Assembly (NCBI GenBank): GCA_013400975.1
Contig: WBMZ01008684.1
Location: forward strand, 1-64,000
Direction of reading: 5' to 3'
Length of the DNA stretch: 64,000 bases
DNA from: Atrichornis clamosus
Taxonomy: Eukaryota; Chordata; Aves; Passeriformes; Menuridae
Shown here: positions 1 to 12,620 of the stretch, in pieces
How the letters are laid out: each line of letters opens with the position of its first letter
Position numbering within the stretch: the first letter of the stretch is position 1
Program-made: the position numbers and the translations under genes
The notes under the pieces: model-generated
The model's database searches: none
Seen by the model: the letters and a program-made list of their open reading frames with translations, nothing else
Told to the model about the DNA's origin: nothing

Positions 1-1782
1 CCTTATTAATGGAGAGTGATTCTGTGGAATTTACTGTCATGATTGATGACTCTCCAGGTTTTGGGGCTTGCAGCCTGTTGACAACCCTTTTAATTTCTCC
101 AACTGTACTCTTAGCCATACACAGGAAATAAAATTACACGGAGTTTAGGGCTTTTGGTGGTTGAGCACAATTTAGCAACTGCAGGGCAGAACGTGCCCTC
201 TGAGGAGCCTGCCACCATCGTTGTGCTAATCAAAGTGCTCTTTACCTCAGGTAGGAGTTTGAAACCACAAATCCTGCATTAAGTTTGTGGAAAACTACCT
301 GTAGAACAAGACTTTAATCATAACACAGAATGTATTTGCCAACCCTGCAGTGCAACATATGACTTCTTGTGGACAAGTAAGTTATTTCATAGAAGGTGCA
401 TTACCAAAGTTGGAAAAACATTCTTCTGATACTAACTAATAATATTATTAAGGATAATTTTATTCCTACTCAGAAGTAGAACTTGAAAATTTGAGTCATT
501 AAATAAAACATACATCTTTATTTCTGTAGTGTTTGAAACACAGTAAGTGATCCACGTGCCTGGCCATAAGGGCAGAATGTTATTAGAGATGCTCCGGGGT
601 ATCCACAGCAGTTTCTCAGGGCTGGCAGATGTCACCAAGACCTACCTGAGTCTCTTTAGTCCAAAAGCTGGAGGCAGGGAGACTATCCAGGAAGATGGCA
701 TGAGTTACAGACTACTCAGCTCACTAAGAAGAGTCCACCTAGCTCTCCATTGACTGTTTTGCTTAGATCCCCTGCCTGTAACTGGACTGTAAACATAGAG
801 AATTTAATTCAGTTGACCAGACATGGGTAGCTAGAGCTACCGAGTTGTCTTGGGAAGTCTGAGACATCTGGGATATCTGTGTGGGCTCACAGAGATGAAC
901 CATACCTTCCAGAGTGGGAGCTGAAGGCCAGGTGGACTTACTGTAGCACATGTATGTGACACCAGACACAGACATATAAACCATGGCCTTAGTTCACAGT
1001 GGATGTCTAAATTTAGATGTGTTAATCTGTGAATGCAATCCCCACTGTGCATCTCACTAAAACAGCGGACTGTTTTTTAAATACCATTTATTTTTTGTTG
1101 CATTTTTCCTTAAAAGTTATTTGAATAACTGTGACTAATGTTAGCTGTACTGCTAGAAATATTTCCCCTAAAAGTAACTATGGCTAGTATTTATACCCGC
1201 TCTTCATGCAGGATGAGTGTCTGCAGTTCAGTGGATGAAAGGGCATCTCTATCACAGGTGAGAGAGCAACATAAACTGCCTTGATTGCTAACAGCAACAG
1301 GCTGAGGAGCTGAATGCCCCACCTCCACAGCATAGCTGCAACTTATTTTTCCTATTATGGTTTACAAAACTTTATCAAACATATCCTGTGAATGTTAGGC
1401 TGCAGGACTTTTTCCCCAGAAGTTGTCAGACTGCCCCTACATATTTTGGTAATAAATGGCAAATTTTTAATTTGACCTTTTGAATTTCTGTGGTTTTAAT
1501 AGTATGTGAGATCACAAGAATACTATAAACCTTAACCAATTCACTGAGAACGTTTCAATATTCTATAGTTTACATGAAGCTGTGGATGTAAATGAGAGAA
1601 TGGAGTCTGTCTTATGTGAGCAAATTCTCTTTATGTGCTTAGTAGCTTAATAACCACCAGTGTGGTTCTTCAGAGGACAGTAATATGCTTTAATTTTGTA
1701 TTTGTACATCAGAACTACCATTGGAAACTTATGTCCGAAAGGAGGTTTGGCTTTTTTTTTGCCTGACCTCGCTATTGTTTCT

Positions 1783-1815
1783 AAAAAAAAAAAAAAAAAA
1801 AGAAAAATAAAAATA
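1783..1815. repeat. Poly(A) / A-rich low-complexity tract
   Basis: An 18-base A-run is followed by an A-rich segment broken by single G and T bases. CR1 elements do not end in poly(A), and no flanking duplication or retrocopy is evident, so it is treated as simple sequence. Confidence 0.85.
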
Positions 1816-3033
1816 TTAGCCTTCTTTGGAAGTCTTCTGGAAAGCCTTTTTTTAATCATTCTTCACCATTACTAGCTGTCTCTTAGTTTGTGTGTCTGGT
1901 TTTCAGTGCTGAAATGAATGGGGCCCGCGCAATGGCATGGGTAGTGTTAAGTGGTTCAGCTATTGCAGCTCTTAATGGTTCTTTTGTAAATAGTAAGCAG
2001 GATTGTTCTCAGTGACTTCTTTAAGGATATATGATTCTCTTCATCCAGATGATTTTCTTAACTATAAGAACTTTATACATTGGAAGCCATTTAGAGACCC
2101 TGGTTAAAGTCTTGCCTTCAGCTGAGTCAGATGGAGTGCTCTAAACAACATTGATGCCAGGATTGAATTGATTCACCTGCAAGTCAGGTGCAAAGCTAAT
2201 TTCTGCCTATACCAGTATATGGAAGAGAACTGCAGCAAGACTGTAGTGGTGTTGATATAACTCAGTGTTGGGTGATGGAAAAGTACTGGGTAATGAGAAA
2301 GTATCTGAGAAATACTTAAAAGGCTCAAGGGGAACAGAAAGGTACAGGTGAGGAAATCCTCCTGCCTTGACATCTAGTGGAGACACACCCAGCATGAATA
2401 AAGATTTGTATTCATTTTGGCAGATGCAATATGCCATGTGACAGTGCTCTTTTGACTCACAAGCAGCTGAATAAAAATATATGGCAGTTTTAATTGCTCA
2501 ACACTGCAAGTGATAACTTAAATATTGAGGTCTGCTGTAAGAGTTTTTAAGGCTGTGCTTCTCCCTGAGTGTTTTGGATTTCAGCTGTGTGCAGTGTAGT
2601 AGACTAATTATCTCTCAAGGAAAAAAAAGATTATTGGACTTTGATACTATTAAATATGGGCAACTCTCCAATAACTGTAATTGTCATGTTCATTTATGTA
2701 ACACCAGAAACCTGATTTGAGGTTTAAATCATTTAAATTGAAGGTTTTATTTCAACCTAAACTTGCAAATAAGGATTTTGTCAGAATGTACAGTGATTCC
2801 TTTGACATCACTGCTTCTACTGAGTTTGCCATTCATCATGTGGGAAAAAGAAATGCTATTGGTGGAGTTTTTCTTGTTTATGTTGTTTTTAAGCCCAAGG
2901 AAGTTGTAGTTTGGCTGTGTAAGATGTTCTCTATGTGTGCCAAGTGGCAACATGAGCACTTTCTGTGTCTGCAAGGGCAAACTGTTAAGTGATGCTACTT
3001 AGAGAGAGACTGCAGATTCCACTAACCTTGTGT

Positions 3034-3285
3034 TCATTTGATGAGAGACTTGAACTTTGTAATGCCTTTTCTTAGGTCTTCCAATTTCTTGGCCTGAGTT
3101 TTTCTGTAGGCTTTCACACAGGCTTCTACTTCTTCCCTGTTAGACATTTCAGTTAATGTGCTATTTGTGAAACTACGTCCATAGCCTGCTCTAGGATTAT
3201 GGTCCTCCTCTTTCATTTCAGGCTGGTGGTTTAACAGTCCTTGGCGGCCATTCTGCTTTTTGATTCTGCCCAACACATTTTTCAT
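3034..3285 (-). other. Unassigned coding-like ORF, 83 codons from ATG
   Basis: On the minus strand an ATG at 3285 opens 83 codons ending in TGA at 3036-3034; the frame runs open for 14 more codons upstream before a TGA. The composition is protein-like: hydrophilic, rich in K, E, R and N, with a C-terminal charged segment (residues about 50-83) that could form an amphipathic or coiled-coil helix and ends KFKSLIK. I do not recognise the family. Seven bases after the stop there is a good splice-donor match, CAAG|GTTAGT (GT at 3026-3025), so this may be an exon read in another context, an lncRNA exon, a decayed retrocopy or chance. There is no clear polypyrimidine tract with AG upstream. No function is assigned. 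Confidence 0.2.
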
Positions 3286-6094
3286 TTGTTTGAGTGTACA
3301 CACACTGTCTGTGCTGCTCCGTCACGTGCTCCTGACTCTCCTGGGTCAGACCTGCTGGTTGAGCCAGCTTATCTCACTCAGTCCTGATCCTGTGACCCTC
3401 TCCGATTGCACACTCTGGTTGCCTGCCGACCCTGTTTGGTTATTTTCCATTCCTGCTCCATAGACAGTGTCATCCGAAGATTGAAGAGAAGAGACATTGT
3501 CCAAATGGACGCTTTGAATCTTAGGAAAAACAGTTCAGACAAGTCAGGAGTTATATTTATGCTAACAGTGCTAAGAGATTTAGAGCTAATGTGGCCCCAT
3601 TTGATCATGCTGTATGACCTGCTGTACCTCACAAGCCAATCGTATTTTTTATGACTTTTCCTCTCCTAATCCTAGTTTGAAAAGTAGACTTCCAAATATT
3701 GTATTATTTGATATCTCTTTTTACTGCAATCTCCAGCTAGTCTTATTCCTAGTAATAGAAATTCTAAAAAACTAATACTTTAAAAAGTATTTTTCATATT
3801 TAATCTTTGTACACTGCTGTGTTTTCTGAAGAGCTTAGGTGAATCTTTTCAGCGTTGCTTGGACAAGCTTTCAAAAAAAGGTGGTTGAGGTTGTGCACAG
3901 AGCTGAAGAAGTCTCTCTCCAACTGTTCCATAGCCTGCTCTAGCTGTCTTTCTGAGAGATATTGATAATAATAGGAAGACTTTTAATGTAAACAAATCTA
4001 AACAGCTCTAGGTCTAATCTAATTTTGATTTTCCTGCCTTGATAGCTGGGTATCTGGTAGTGTTTGAAACCCAAATTCATGCAAACTTGTTGTTTGTAGC
4101 TGCATCATTTGGTGTTCTCAGATTTGGACGGGGGTTTTTTTAACAGAAATTCCTACTGCATGTTACTTCAATTCCCAAACTGTATAAAATTTTCTGTTAC
4201 GTCATATTTGACTTCTTTTTATTTTCAAGCTTAAAAGTTTAATACTTAGATTTTCCTGTCGTATCAAAACACTGTTGTAATGAAATCCCATTATATCCTC
4301 TGTACCTGGTAACTACAGCTTATTGCAAATATATTTGCTATTTGCCTATTGCTTATTTATGAAACATATGGCCAGTGTTTGTCCAATACTCTGGAGCACT
4401 TCACAGGAGGCGACATACGGCACCTGTTCTTAGTTAAGGAAAATGTTGCTGATTCAGAGACCCATTAAGGATTCCTTTGCTTCACACCCAAAATTTCACT
4501 GCCTGAGGGAAGAAAAGAAATACACTGAATAACATTGTGTTGACAAATGTCTGCCTAGCTGCTACGTTGTCCTCGTTCAAATCCTTCCTCAGAATTTCCC
4601 AACATGCTACTGCAGGTTCACGGAGTTCAGTAGCTGCCAGCATCTATTAGCTGCTTATGGAGCTAATCATAACTTTCCTCTGCTGTTCTCCTTTCACTAG
4701 TATTTGTGGTTTCCATTAATTGTTTCCTATCACATAGTTAATATGATTATAAAATCATTGTTTTAACCTTTTTTTCCCATATGAGCCCACAGTATTTAAT
4801 ATGTCTAGGTGCGTACATAACTGAACTAAAACTTCTAGTAAATTTTCAGCTTGCTGCAAGAGGAGTTAATCTATGGAGAGCTGTTGGTTTCATTAACAGG
4901 AAATATTTACCTATCCATCCCCTCAGGCTGTGCAGGAGATATACTTTAGATAAGAGAGCAGCCTCTGTGCAAATAAACTTGAGATTTTACTCTACCTTGA
5001 GATGACACACAGATCATTGTCTGACTGAAGAATTCCCATGACTTGTGGAAGTGGGACTTGCTCTCTCTCTAGTTTTAGTTAGGATCGTCTGCTAGTTTTA
5101 TGGCCTCATTATCCCTTCTGTACCAGTCAGAAATAAAACAATCTGACCTTTGATTTTCAGTTAGCAGTCATTTGAAATGATTTTTATAAATTTGTGTGAT
5201 TTTCTGGGATTCTTCAAAGGAATGTGAGCTGTTGTTAATACTGATGTTTTCACCATTAAATTGGTAGAGGAATGGAGCTTTATTTAGAAAGGGGATTTTT
5301 TCCACACAAAAAAAAATTACCTACCAGGTAATTGTCTGTGGGACTAATGTGATATTATACCTGAGGAACACTGAGCTCAATGCAAGGTAAGGTAATGTAG
5401 TCTAAACTCATTGAAACTTGTGTTCCTTTCTCTACTGGGTTAACCAGCATTGTTGAGAATGTAGTTAGGGATTTTAGAGGGTCTTTTGTTATTGTGCATC
5501 CTTTTTTTCATTTTCAGCTAAATATTTTTTAGCTTGCAATTTCTTTCTTATCTAAATCCTTTCCTAGCAATATTTTCCTTACCACAAGCCTAAATAACCT
5601 GCTGTCAGTGTGATCCCACAATACCCATTGACTTCAGCTGAACTTTCTATATAGAGCAATTTTAAGATAAGGTGTTAAATATTAAATCCACAATAATATT
5701 TTCCATTATTGGCTTGAAGTGCTGTTGAATTAGATGCAATGAGCAAAGCTGAGCAGGCAGCAGGGTTCTGTTCAAAAAGTCAAATATGATGTACAAAGAT
5801 GAAGGACAGAGAGTCTGCATTAACCAAGCCTGCCAGGAAGAGACCCTAAGACTAAATGAGTAGCCAATTAAAGCAGTCTGTTCTCGCATAAAGACTAAAT
5901 GCCATATTATACCATTGATCCACGCCTTAAATACTCATTGGTTTTTACAAGGTGTTTCATCAGTAAAAGGGTGATAAAAGATAAAGATTTTAATGAAAAT
6001 TCAATTGAAGAGGATAAATGAAGGTGTAATTATACCATTTCAAAAGGCTTAAGATCTGCGTGTTGGGAGCAAGTACATTATATTGGCACACGCT

Positions 6095-6552
6095 GGTCCA
6101 GAGCTGGGCTGCCATGTGCACAAAGGGCATGGGCTGACTGCAGAAAGTCCAGGAACGGCCACTGGATCACAGAGCAACTCGAAGAGTCTCCTGGATAAGG
6201 AGAGTCTGAGGGAGCTGGGAGGGGAGAAAGGTCAGGTGGATCTTAGCAATGCATGAAGGAAGGGTATAGAGAAGACAGAGCCAGGCTCTTCCCAGTGGTG
6301 CCCAGTGACAGGACAAGAGGCAAAGAAATTCCATTTAAACATCAGAAAAAACACTTTTTTTGTTAGAGTGGACAAAAACCGGGACAGGTTGCCCAGGGAG
6401 GTTGTGGAGTATCCATCCCAGGAGACAATGCTAACCTGAGCGGGACACAGCCCCGAGCAACCAGCTCTGACTCTTCTCTGAGCAGGGGGCTTGATGAGAT
6501 CGTCTCCAGAGATGTGTGCCAACCTCATCCATGCTCTGATTGTGCAATTCTG
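6095..6552 (+). mobile_element. CR1 LINE, old 5'-truncated 3' end
   Basis: This is a diverged CR1 3' end. Recognisable consensus-like blocks in order are CTGAGGGAGCTGGG (about 6208), CCAGTGGTGCCCAGTGACAG (about 6293), CAGGTTGCCCAGGGAGGTTG (about 6383), then CTCTGAGCAGGGGGCTTGATGAGATCGTCTCC-type sequence, ending near an ATTCTGT-like tail at about 6552. The ORF2 C-terminal frame is broken by many indels. The 5' boundary is uncertain by tens of bases because divergence is high there. CR1 moves by target-primed reverse transcription and usually inserts truncated copies; this one is dead. Confidence 0.85.
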
Positions 6553-9336
6553 TCACAGTGGGCAGTTTTCTTATTGTCTGAAACTTTTCTAGGAGCTCAG
6601 ATTTTCTCTGTCTTCTGCAAGGCAAGATTAATTGTACAGATCTTTTTTTTTTTAAGGTATGCATATACTTCTAGGAGAAACACTTTTTCCAGGTCATATA
6701 CATGGAATTCTTTGCAAAGAAAAATGTTGTTATACTTCCCTAGTCTGAGTGGTCTGAGGGACCATAAAAATATTTGCAAAATACTTTTCAAAGGCTGGAA
6801 AACACCAAGAGTTAGTTTCGAAAAAGAGAGGTATTCTTGAAAGACATTAGTGCAGGTTAAACATCTGCAGAATGATAGCCTGTATTATTCTGTCTGGATG
6901 TTCAAAGTTTGTACATTAAATAATTACATTTTTTATATTTATTTTACAAATGAGTAAATTAACTGACAGAGGATGTAAAGAAACAGTGCAGCAACACAGT
7001 GGCATACACAGAAACCTATCTAGGAGGTGTGATTTCTACACTCTGGTATAAGATTCCATTGCATTAACTGAAGATTACTTTGTGTTATACAGTAAGTTTT
7101 ATAACAGGGAAATTCTAATGATTATATTAAATCCATCTGAAGTTAAAATTAATAACTTGCAGATTAAGTGACATTGTAGAGAAGAACAAATTTGTTCTTG
7201 TTCTGTGAAACAACTGTTTTTTGAGGGACTTACAAAGGTGAAATCACAGCTGCAACTGAAATTTAACAAAACCCAAGATCCCAAGTCCCACAAGTGCTTC
7301 AAAAAACTGTACCTTCTATGTCTAACGACACACATTTCTGTAAACTAACAGAAGAGTAGCTGGAAAATAGTGTGAAAAAAATGTTTGCATAAATATGAAG
7401 TTGGGCACAGATGTTCTAAGAAAGCGTGAAGCTAAAATAGCATAGGAAATGGCAGCAAGGAATTCTTTTATGTTTAAAATATGAGGCTACATAAGAAGAG
7501 ATTAATGAGAATAGTTGTGAAAACGAATCCATTTAAATATGAGCTATTTCCTTTTTTGGACCTGTTAAGTTACAGTTTCATGAATATTTGTCAAAGTTAA
7601 TGTTGTGAAGCTGAGCTGTTGCTTTTTCTTGGCGAATAATTCTTGTTGTCTTCCTTTGTGTTACATATTCTCTTTAAGAAAATGAAGAGAATGCAATGAT
7701 TAATATATATGCTGCTAAATTCTCATGCATAGCTTGATGCAGCTATGGAACAAGAACATTTTGCTTCTTGTGAAAAAGTAATGAACTGTATAAATATAGG
7801 AATCAAAGCTTAAAGTTGGCTGAAAATGATGAAGGGCTCTTCTCCTTGGAAACTTAATCTTTGTTCAGTTTCTTGACATTCAGATAAGAAGAGCCATCAG
7901 GTTTTTCCAGACTTACTCATGCAGTGTCACATCCATTATGGTGCTTATGGTCTCATGGGAAGAACAGTGCTTTGTCCAGTTGTGAGGTGATGCACTGGGA
8001 AATAATACAGCTCCTACTGCAGATTTAAAAACAAACAAACAAAACCCCTCATGGTTTACTACAGTGAAACAATAAGGCAAAAGGCAGTTTGCATATGTGT
8101 GAAAAAATTATTATTATTAGTTTCTAAATTCTAATTTCACAAAAAGCCTCAGATATATGCTTAATCTTGATTTTTAAGAAGCCAGTATAATCATGCATTA
8201 ATTAAACTTGCAAGTCTGTCTTTTCTGAAATGTATTTTCTTCTTGGCAGGATATTATTTTAAACTAAAATTCTGCTTTTGGGCAGATTCATAGCAGATTT
8301 CCAGAAAAGGATAATTTGCCTTTCTATAAAGAGTTTTCAAACATGGAACAAACTCTGTATTCAGTTTTAGATTGTTCTCAACTTTCTTTGTTATTTTTTA
8401 CAGTAGAATACAGAGCACTGAAAATACAGTTCATAAAAAGATTCCACAAGACTGAGGACTTGAGAAACAGATAAATGTCTTTCACAAGATGATCATAACT
8501 TGCTACCATTTTGGCCAGATTTGATTTGTACATCGTAAAAAACTTCGATGAGAAAATAGATTGCAATCATATTATTTTTTGTGAAATATAAATTTATTTG
8601 ATTAAAGGATTTATAAGAACATGAATTAGAGAAACTTTTTAGTGAAGTAATAAGACTCCATGTTAAGCAGTATGAAGCTTAGTATATAGCAGTATTCTAT
8701 TTGAAACTGGTAAGAATTTGGGTACATGGTAAATATATCTCTGGATACTTGAGATACACCCATGCTGTAGTTTGGTGAATCATGCAAGTTCTAGGAATTG
8801 TAATGTCTTAAAATTATATGTAGAAAGGCAAGAAATTGTTAAGATATGTTAGTCCAGTATTTTAAACAGTGAATAGCTCTGTTGGATTTTGTTCATATAT
8901 TAGCTCTTATAAACACAACTAAGAAATTTTTTTTAGATGGTCACACATGCCAAAAAGTGTCTGTAATTGTTTCAGCATAACTTCAGTGGGGGCAGTGGAG
9001 GTATTCTGCCTTTAGTAAGGGAAGGTAGCACTGGTCTGAAGCACAGGTGCTTGACTAAGCACTGCTGAATGGTCAGTCAGAGTTATGATTGTTTGTTCTA
9101 ATACCCTTCAACAGTCAAACACAAGGAACTGCATTCTTTTCAGAGTGGTAGGACTTCAAAATTATGTCTTCTGTGTAGACTTAGTCTAATTAAATAGGAC
9201 ATGCACCTTGATATGTCATAAAAATCTGAATGTATGCTTATAGCATGGGACTTTAAAAGCATGGGATTTCAGACAAAAAAGTCCCTAGAACTGTGTAAGT
9301 CAAATAAAATTTTGCCATTAGCTTTAATGGATCCAA

Positions 9337-9359
9337 TTTTTTTTTTCTTTTTTTTTTTT
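9337..9359. repeat. T-rich low-complexity tract
   Basis: Two T-runs of about 10 and 12 bases are separated by one C. It is simple sequence with no associated element. Confidence 0.85.
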
Positions 9360-9783
9360 CTGAACATCGGTTGGACCTTGAAAACTTGATTTTATTGTTG
9401 TTTTTTCCTGTTTTCCTGAGGCTGGTAGGTTTCAGCCTATGGAGATATTTTTGAAAGTTAAAATTAATGCTTCTGCTGTTTCTAGTCTTATCAAGGAGAA
9501 ATTCTCCATGTAATGAAGTTCTGTGTTGAATACTCGAAAATGTACCTACACATATCTCTAGTGCCATGCCAGGTATAGTGTACTCTGTGGTATAGAATAG
9601 CTGGGAGAGAAGGATGGTAGAATGTAGGATGATAGAACTCCTGCACTCTTGGGAGCAAGGAAGGATATCCAAAAACATCTCAAATACTGCTGGAAGCTTT
9701 CTAGGCAATTAAACTCAGGGCCTAAGTTATATGTAGATACCTAAATCAAGACTCTTATGCTGGATCTGAATCTCTGTCTCATG

Positions 9784-9815
9784 CTTTTACTCAGTATAAA
9801 GGAGCTGAGTAAAAG
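9784..9815. repeat. Inverted repeat, 11-bp perfect arms, 10-nt loop
   Basis: The left arm CTTTTACTCAG (9784-9794) is the exact reverse complement of the right arm CTGAGTAAAAG (9805-9815), with a 10-base spacer, TATAAAGGAG. It could form a stable hairpin in DNA or RNA. It is too short for a typical microRNA precursor by itself, and flanking pairing is not obvious. It could be a remnant of a short inverted-repeat element or chance. Confidence 0.8.
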
Positions 9816-9942
9816 GACACTATACTGCCTTCTAACCAGATTTCCTACTTGAAGTGTGCATATACACACGCATATATATATATAAAAAACTATAAATAAA
9901 TAATCGCACATGGTGCATTGGTCTTCATATACATATGAGGTC

Positions 9943-10083
9943 TCTCATCCTTGGAGATACTCAAAAGCCATCTGGACATAGTCCTGTGAAATCTGCTGTA
10001 GTGACTCTGCTTGAGCAGAGGGGTTGGAAAAGGTGGCCTCTAGAGGTCCTTTCCAACCTCAACCCTTCTGTGGCTGTGTGATA
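9943..10083 (+). mobile_element. CR1 LINE 3' tail fragment
   Basis: About 140 bp of CR1 3' end: CTTGGAGATACTCAAAAGCC, then the GACATAGTCCTGTG block, TTGAGCAGAGGGGTTGGA, and GGTCCTTTCCAACCTCAACC followed by a degenerate TTCTGTGGCTGTGTGA terminus. It holds the end of ORF2 and the 3' UTR only. It is a severely 5'-truncated copy, which is the commonest state of CR1 in birds. Confidence 0.93.
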
Positions 10084-10180
10084 TTTGCTTATGAACAAAT
10101 TACGAGCTCATAGGAATATGCCAGTAGATGGTGCTCATGAATATATAGCTTTGTTCTCACATAATTAGCCACTTTTTTTG

Positions 10181-10200
10181 TATTGAATTGTATTGAATTG
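10181..10200. repeat. 10-bp tandem duplication
   Basis: Two perfect copies of TATTGAATTG lie side by side, with a partial third copy (AATGG) following. It is consistent with replication slippage. Confidence 0.9.
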
Positions 10201-12349
10201 AATGGAACCAGGGTTCCAGCATGTTGTTTATGTGGCTCTTTTAACAGTTACATAGTTAAAGTTCAGCACATACATAATTGTTTGCAAGGTAGGAGCCTAA
10301 ATGAAGGTTGTAGATGAAACTAATCCCACAATGAGCCCCTCAGTTGCCTTCATGCTAGCATGAATCCTCCAAAACCAAATTATTTCTACTCTGTTTGAAT
10401 TCCCTACTACAGAATGACATTGTTCCTTGGCTCTGGAACTACCCGAAATCAAAGAATTTTGAGCACGTCAGGGAATTCTGAACATGAACTGCTGGCCTCA
10501 GTGCTTTATCACAGCTAAATTAGGATAATAACATCTTCTGTTTGCTCAGGCTGCAGGAACTGACCTGAGAACTGTATTGGACTTGACTGTGTTGAACAGA
10601 TGTTGTAATGAGATGATAAAAATCTAATTTGTTCCACAGAGAAAAGGAACAGAAAAGTGTTTTATTTACATGAAGGGCATAACCACATTAAAACAGTTCG
10701 ATGAACACATTGTATATTTCAGAAAGTTGTAGCTGAACAGAGTTAGGACTAGGGCTTATGAAAGACACATCCACAAGCCGGTGTCAGCGGTTGCTGTAGA
10801 CAGGATGACCTACTGAAAATGCTGCAGTGGGAACTGGGCGCCTCAGCCCCAGGAAACGGAATGGGAACTCAAAGGGATAACTTGAAAACCTGAGGCTGAG
10901 TGAGAAGTCACCACAAGTTAACTGTTAGCGCATAAGTGGTATTTGAATTCTTACCCCATGGCAAGAGCTGATCGCTGTGGATCTCTTGGATCCAGCAGTG
11001 GGATACCTCCATCCACGGAGAGAGCAATTCGGAGTCTAGCCCCTTCCAGATTTTTTTTTATAGAACAAGTAGACAGAACCTATTGCTGTCATTGTAAGGA
11101 AATAGTAATAGCATGATAGTACCTGACTTTCACAGGCTACAGTAAGTGGGTGAACACCTCCCAGGAAGCAGGAGAGCTACATTCTGCAGCCTCCACTCAG
11201 TCATGTGTCACCCATGTGAGAACTTCAACCACCCCGTGCCACACTGATGCAGGTGGACACCCTCTCCTTCACACTCTGCCCAGCCCAACAAACATAGGGC
11301 TGTGACTGAACTGAGGGAGCAAAACAGAGCCTGGCCCTGCAGCTTGGTGCCCTGGCAGACATAGGCAGTTCACGTTAATCTCTGTAAAAATGCAGAAACT
11401 CTCCAGAGACCAGGCAGCATGAATCAAGACTCCCCCTTCAATGGGATTTCCCCACGTACTCAAGTAGAGCCTGTTTCTCCAAGCCTTGGCTTCCCATGTC
11501 CCCACAGTGCTTGTTTCTCTGCCCACACAATGCCTCTGTTTCAACAGCACAAGAGTATTCCTCCGCTTGGGCTGGCCTGCAGTCTGCTCGTTCATACATT
11601 ATTGGCAACATGGCTTTTGTTCACCTCAGGCTAAGGAGGGAGTTCATTCCGAAGTCATCGTTATCCCAGGAGGGGGTTCTCTTCGGTAGATCAGAGGCTA
11701 ACAGGGTTTTTTCTCAGCTGGTGAAATAATTTCCATGCACATTTCCAGACATGTGACCCATAATGCAGCTGGTGATGTTCTGTGATTTGGGAAATGTCTC
11801 ATATTCACTGAATCCAACACTGAGGAGCTTTCTTGCTCAGGTCCTGGTGCAGGGGGAAGAGCATCTACCTGGGCTGCAGGATGCAGCCCATGGAGAAGCC
11901 ATTTCTAGATCTGACTCATACCTGAATAAAATGCTAAAATTATTTAGTAAATATGTGAGTAAATTCATGCTTTCGAATGAAAGGAAAATGTGTGTTTATA
12001 AATTTTACATAGAAAAGCATACGTTACCCTTATTTTAGTGCAGCATAAGGCAAAACCTGAATGTTTTAAGTTAATGGTTTCATGTACTGTTCACATTGTA
12101 TTTGTATTATTTTGTTGATCTTTAAATCAAAAAAATCTTTATAAATAATTTTGATGTTTTCAACTTAAAAGTTCTTTTGCCACAGCTGGTGTGCTGTTTT
12201 GCCAATTTGGATTAAAGGAACGTCACCAGTTGGAAATCTAATCCATTTTACAAACAGAGTTAAAAGGAGAATAAATTACAACACCTGCTAATAACCCCCC
12301 AGCCAGTTTCCCTGTTTCTTTTTAAGATTTTTTCCCTGCTTTCCCCTCA

Positions 12350-12620
12350 CTGTGCCAGGGTTTGATCGTTCACCCACTGCTGTGAAGGCAGCATTGCCTT
12401 CGACTTTGGGTGCAGACTCCGGAGCTGCAGAGGTGGCTGCAAGGCTCGTAGCGCTGTGGAGAGCTGCAGCTGTGCTGCATGATGGACTGGCTGGAGCTGC
12501 TCTGGGGCCACCCCCACACGTCAGCGTTCCCCTATCAGCACTGCAGAGGCTGCTCTCAGCAGAGGTTTTGGCACTATCTTTAAATCAGCCAGGTCTGCAC
12601 ACGGCAGAGTAGAGCTCGGG
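12350..12620. other. GC-richer, CpG-containing patch
   Basis: By eye this stretch is clearly more GC-rich than its flanks and holds about nine CpG sites, whereas the surroundings have almost none. A plus-strand frame of 86 codons is open across it, but its alanine- and leucine-rich translation looks like a by-product of composition. It is too small and CpG-poor to call a CpG island or promoter with confidence. Confidence 0.4.

Larger units (their letters stand above)
1..6094. other. Unique non-coding DNA, left end
   Basis: No gene, RNA gene or recognisable transposon is visible here apart from the weak ORF at 3034-3285, listed separately. Open frames are short and overlap on opposite strands, as expected by chance. 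There is an A-run at 1783-1800 followed by an A-rich tail to about 1815, and a T9 run at about 1752. The A-run could suggest a retrocopy tail, but I see no retrocopy upstream and no polyadenylation signal just before it. Intron or intergenic DNA is the best reading. Confidence 0.6.
6553..9942. other. Unique non-coding DNA between CR1 copies
   Basis: No gene or further transposon is recognised. It contains a T-rich tract at 9337-9359, an (AT)n run at about 9872-9884 and the hairpin at 9784-9815. The longest open frame here (minus strand, 9253-9708) includes the translation of the T-rich tract as a lysine run and has no recognisable domain, so it is taken as chance. Confidence 0.6.

Noticed and set aside
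1783..1815. Poly(A) tract as the tail of a processed pseudogene
   Set aside because: No retrocopied coding sequence, polyadenylation signal or flanking duplication is visible.
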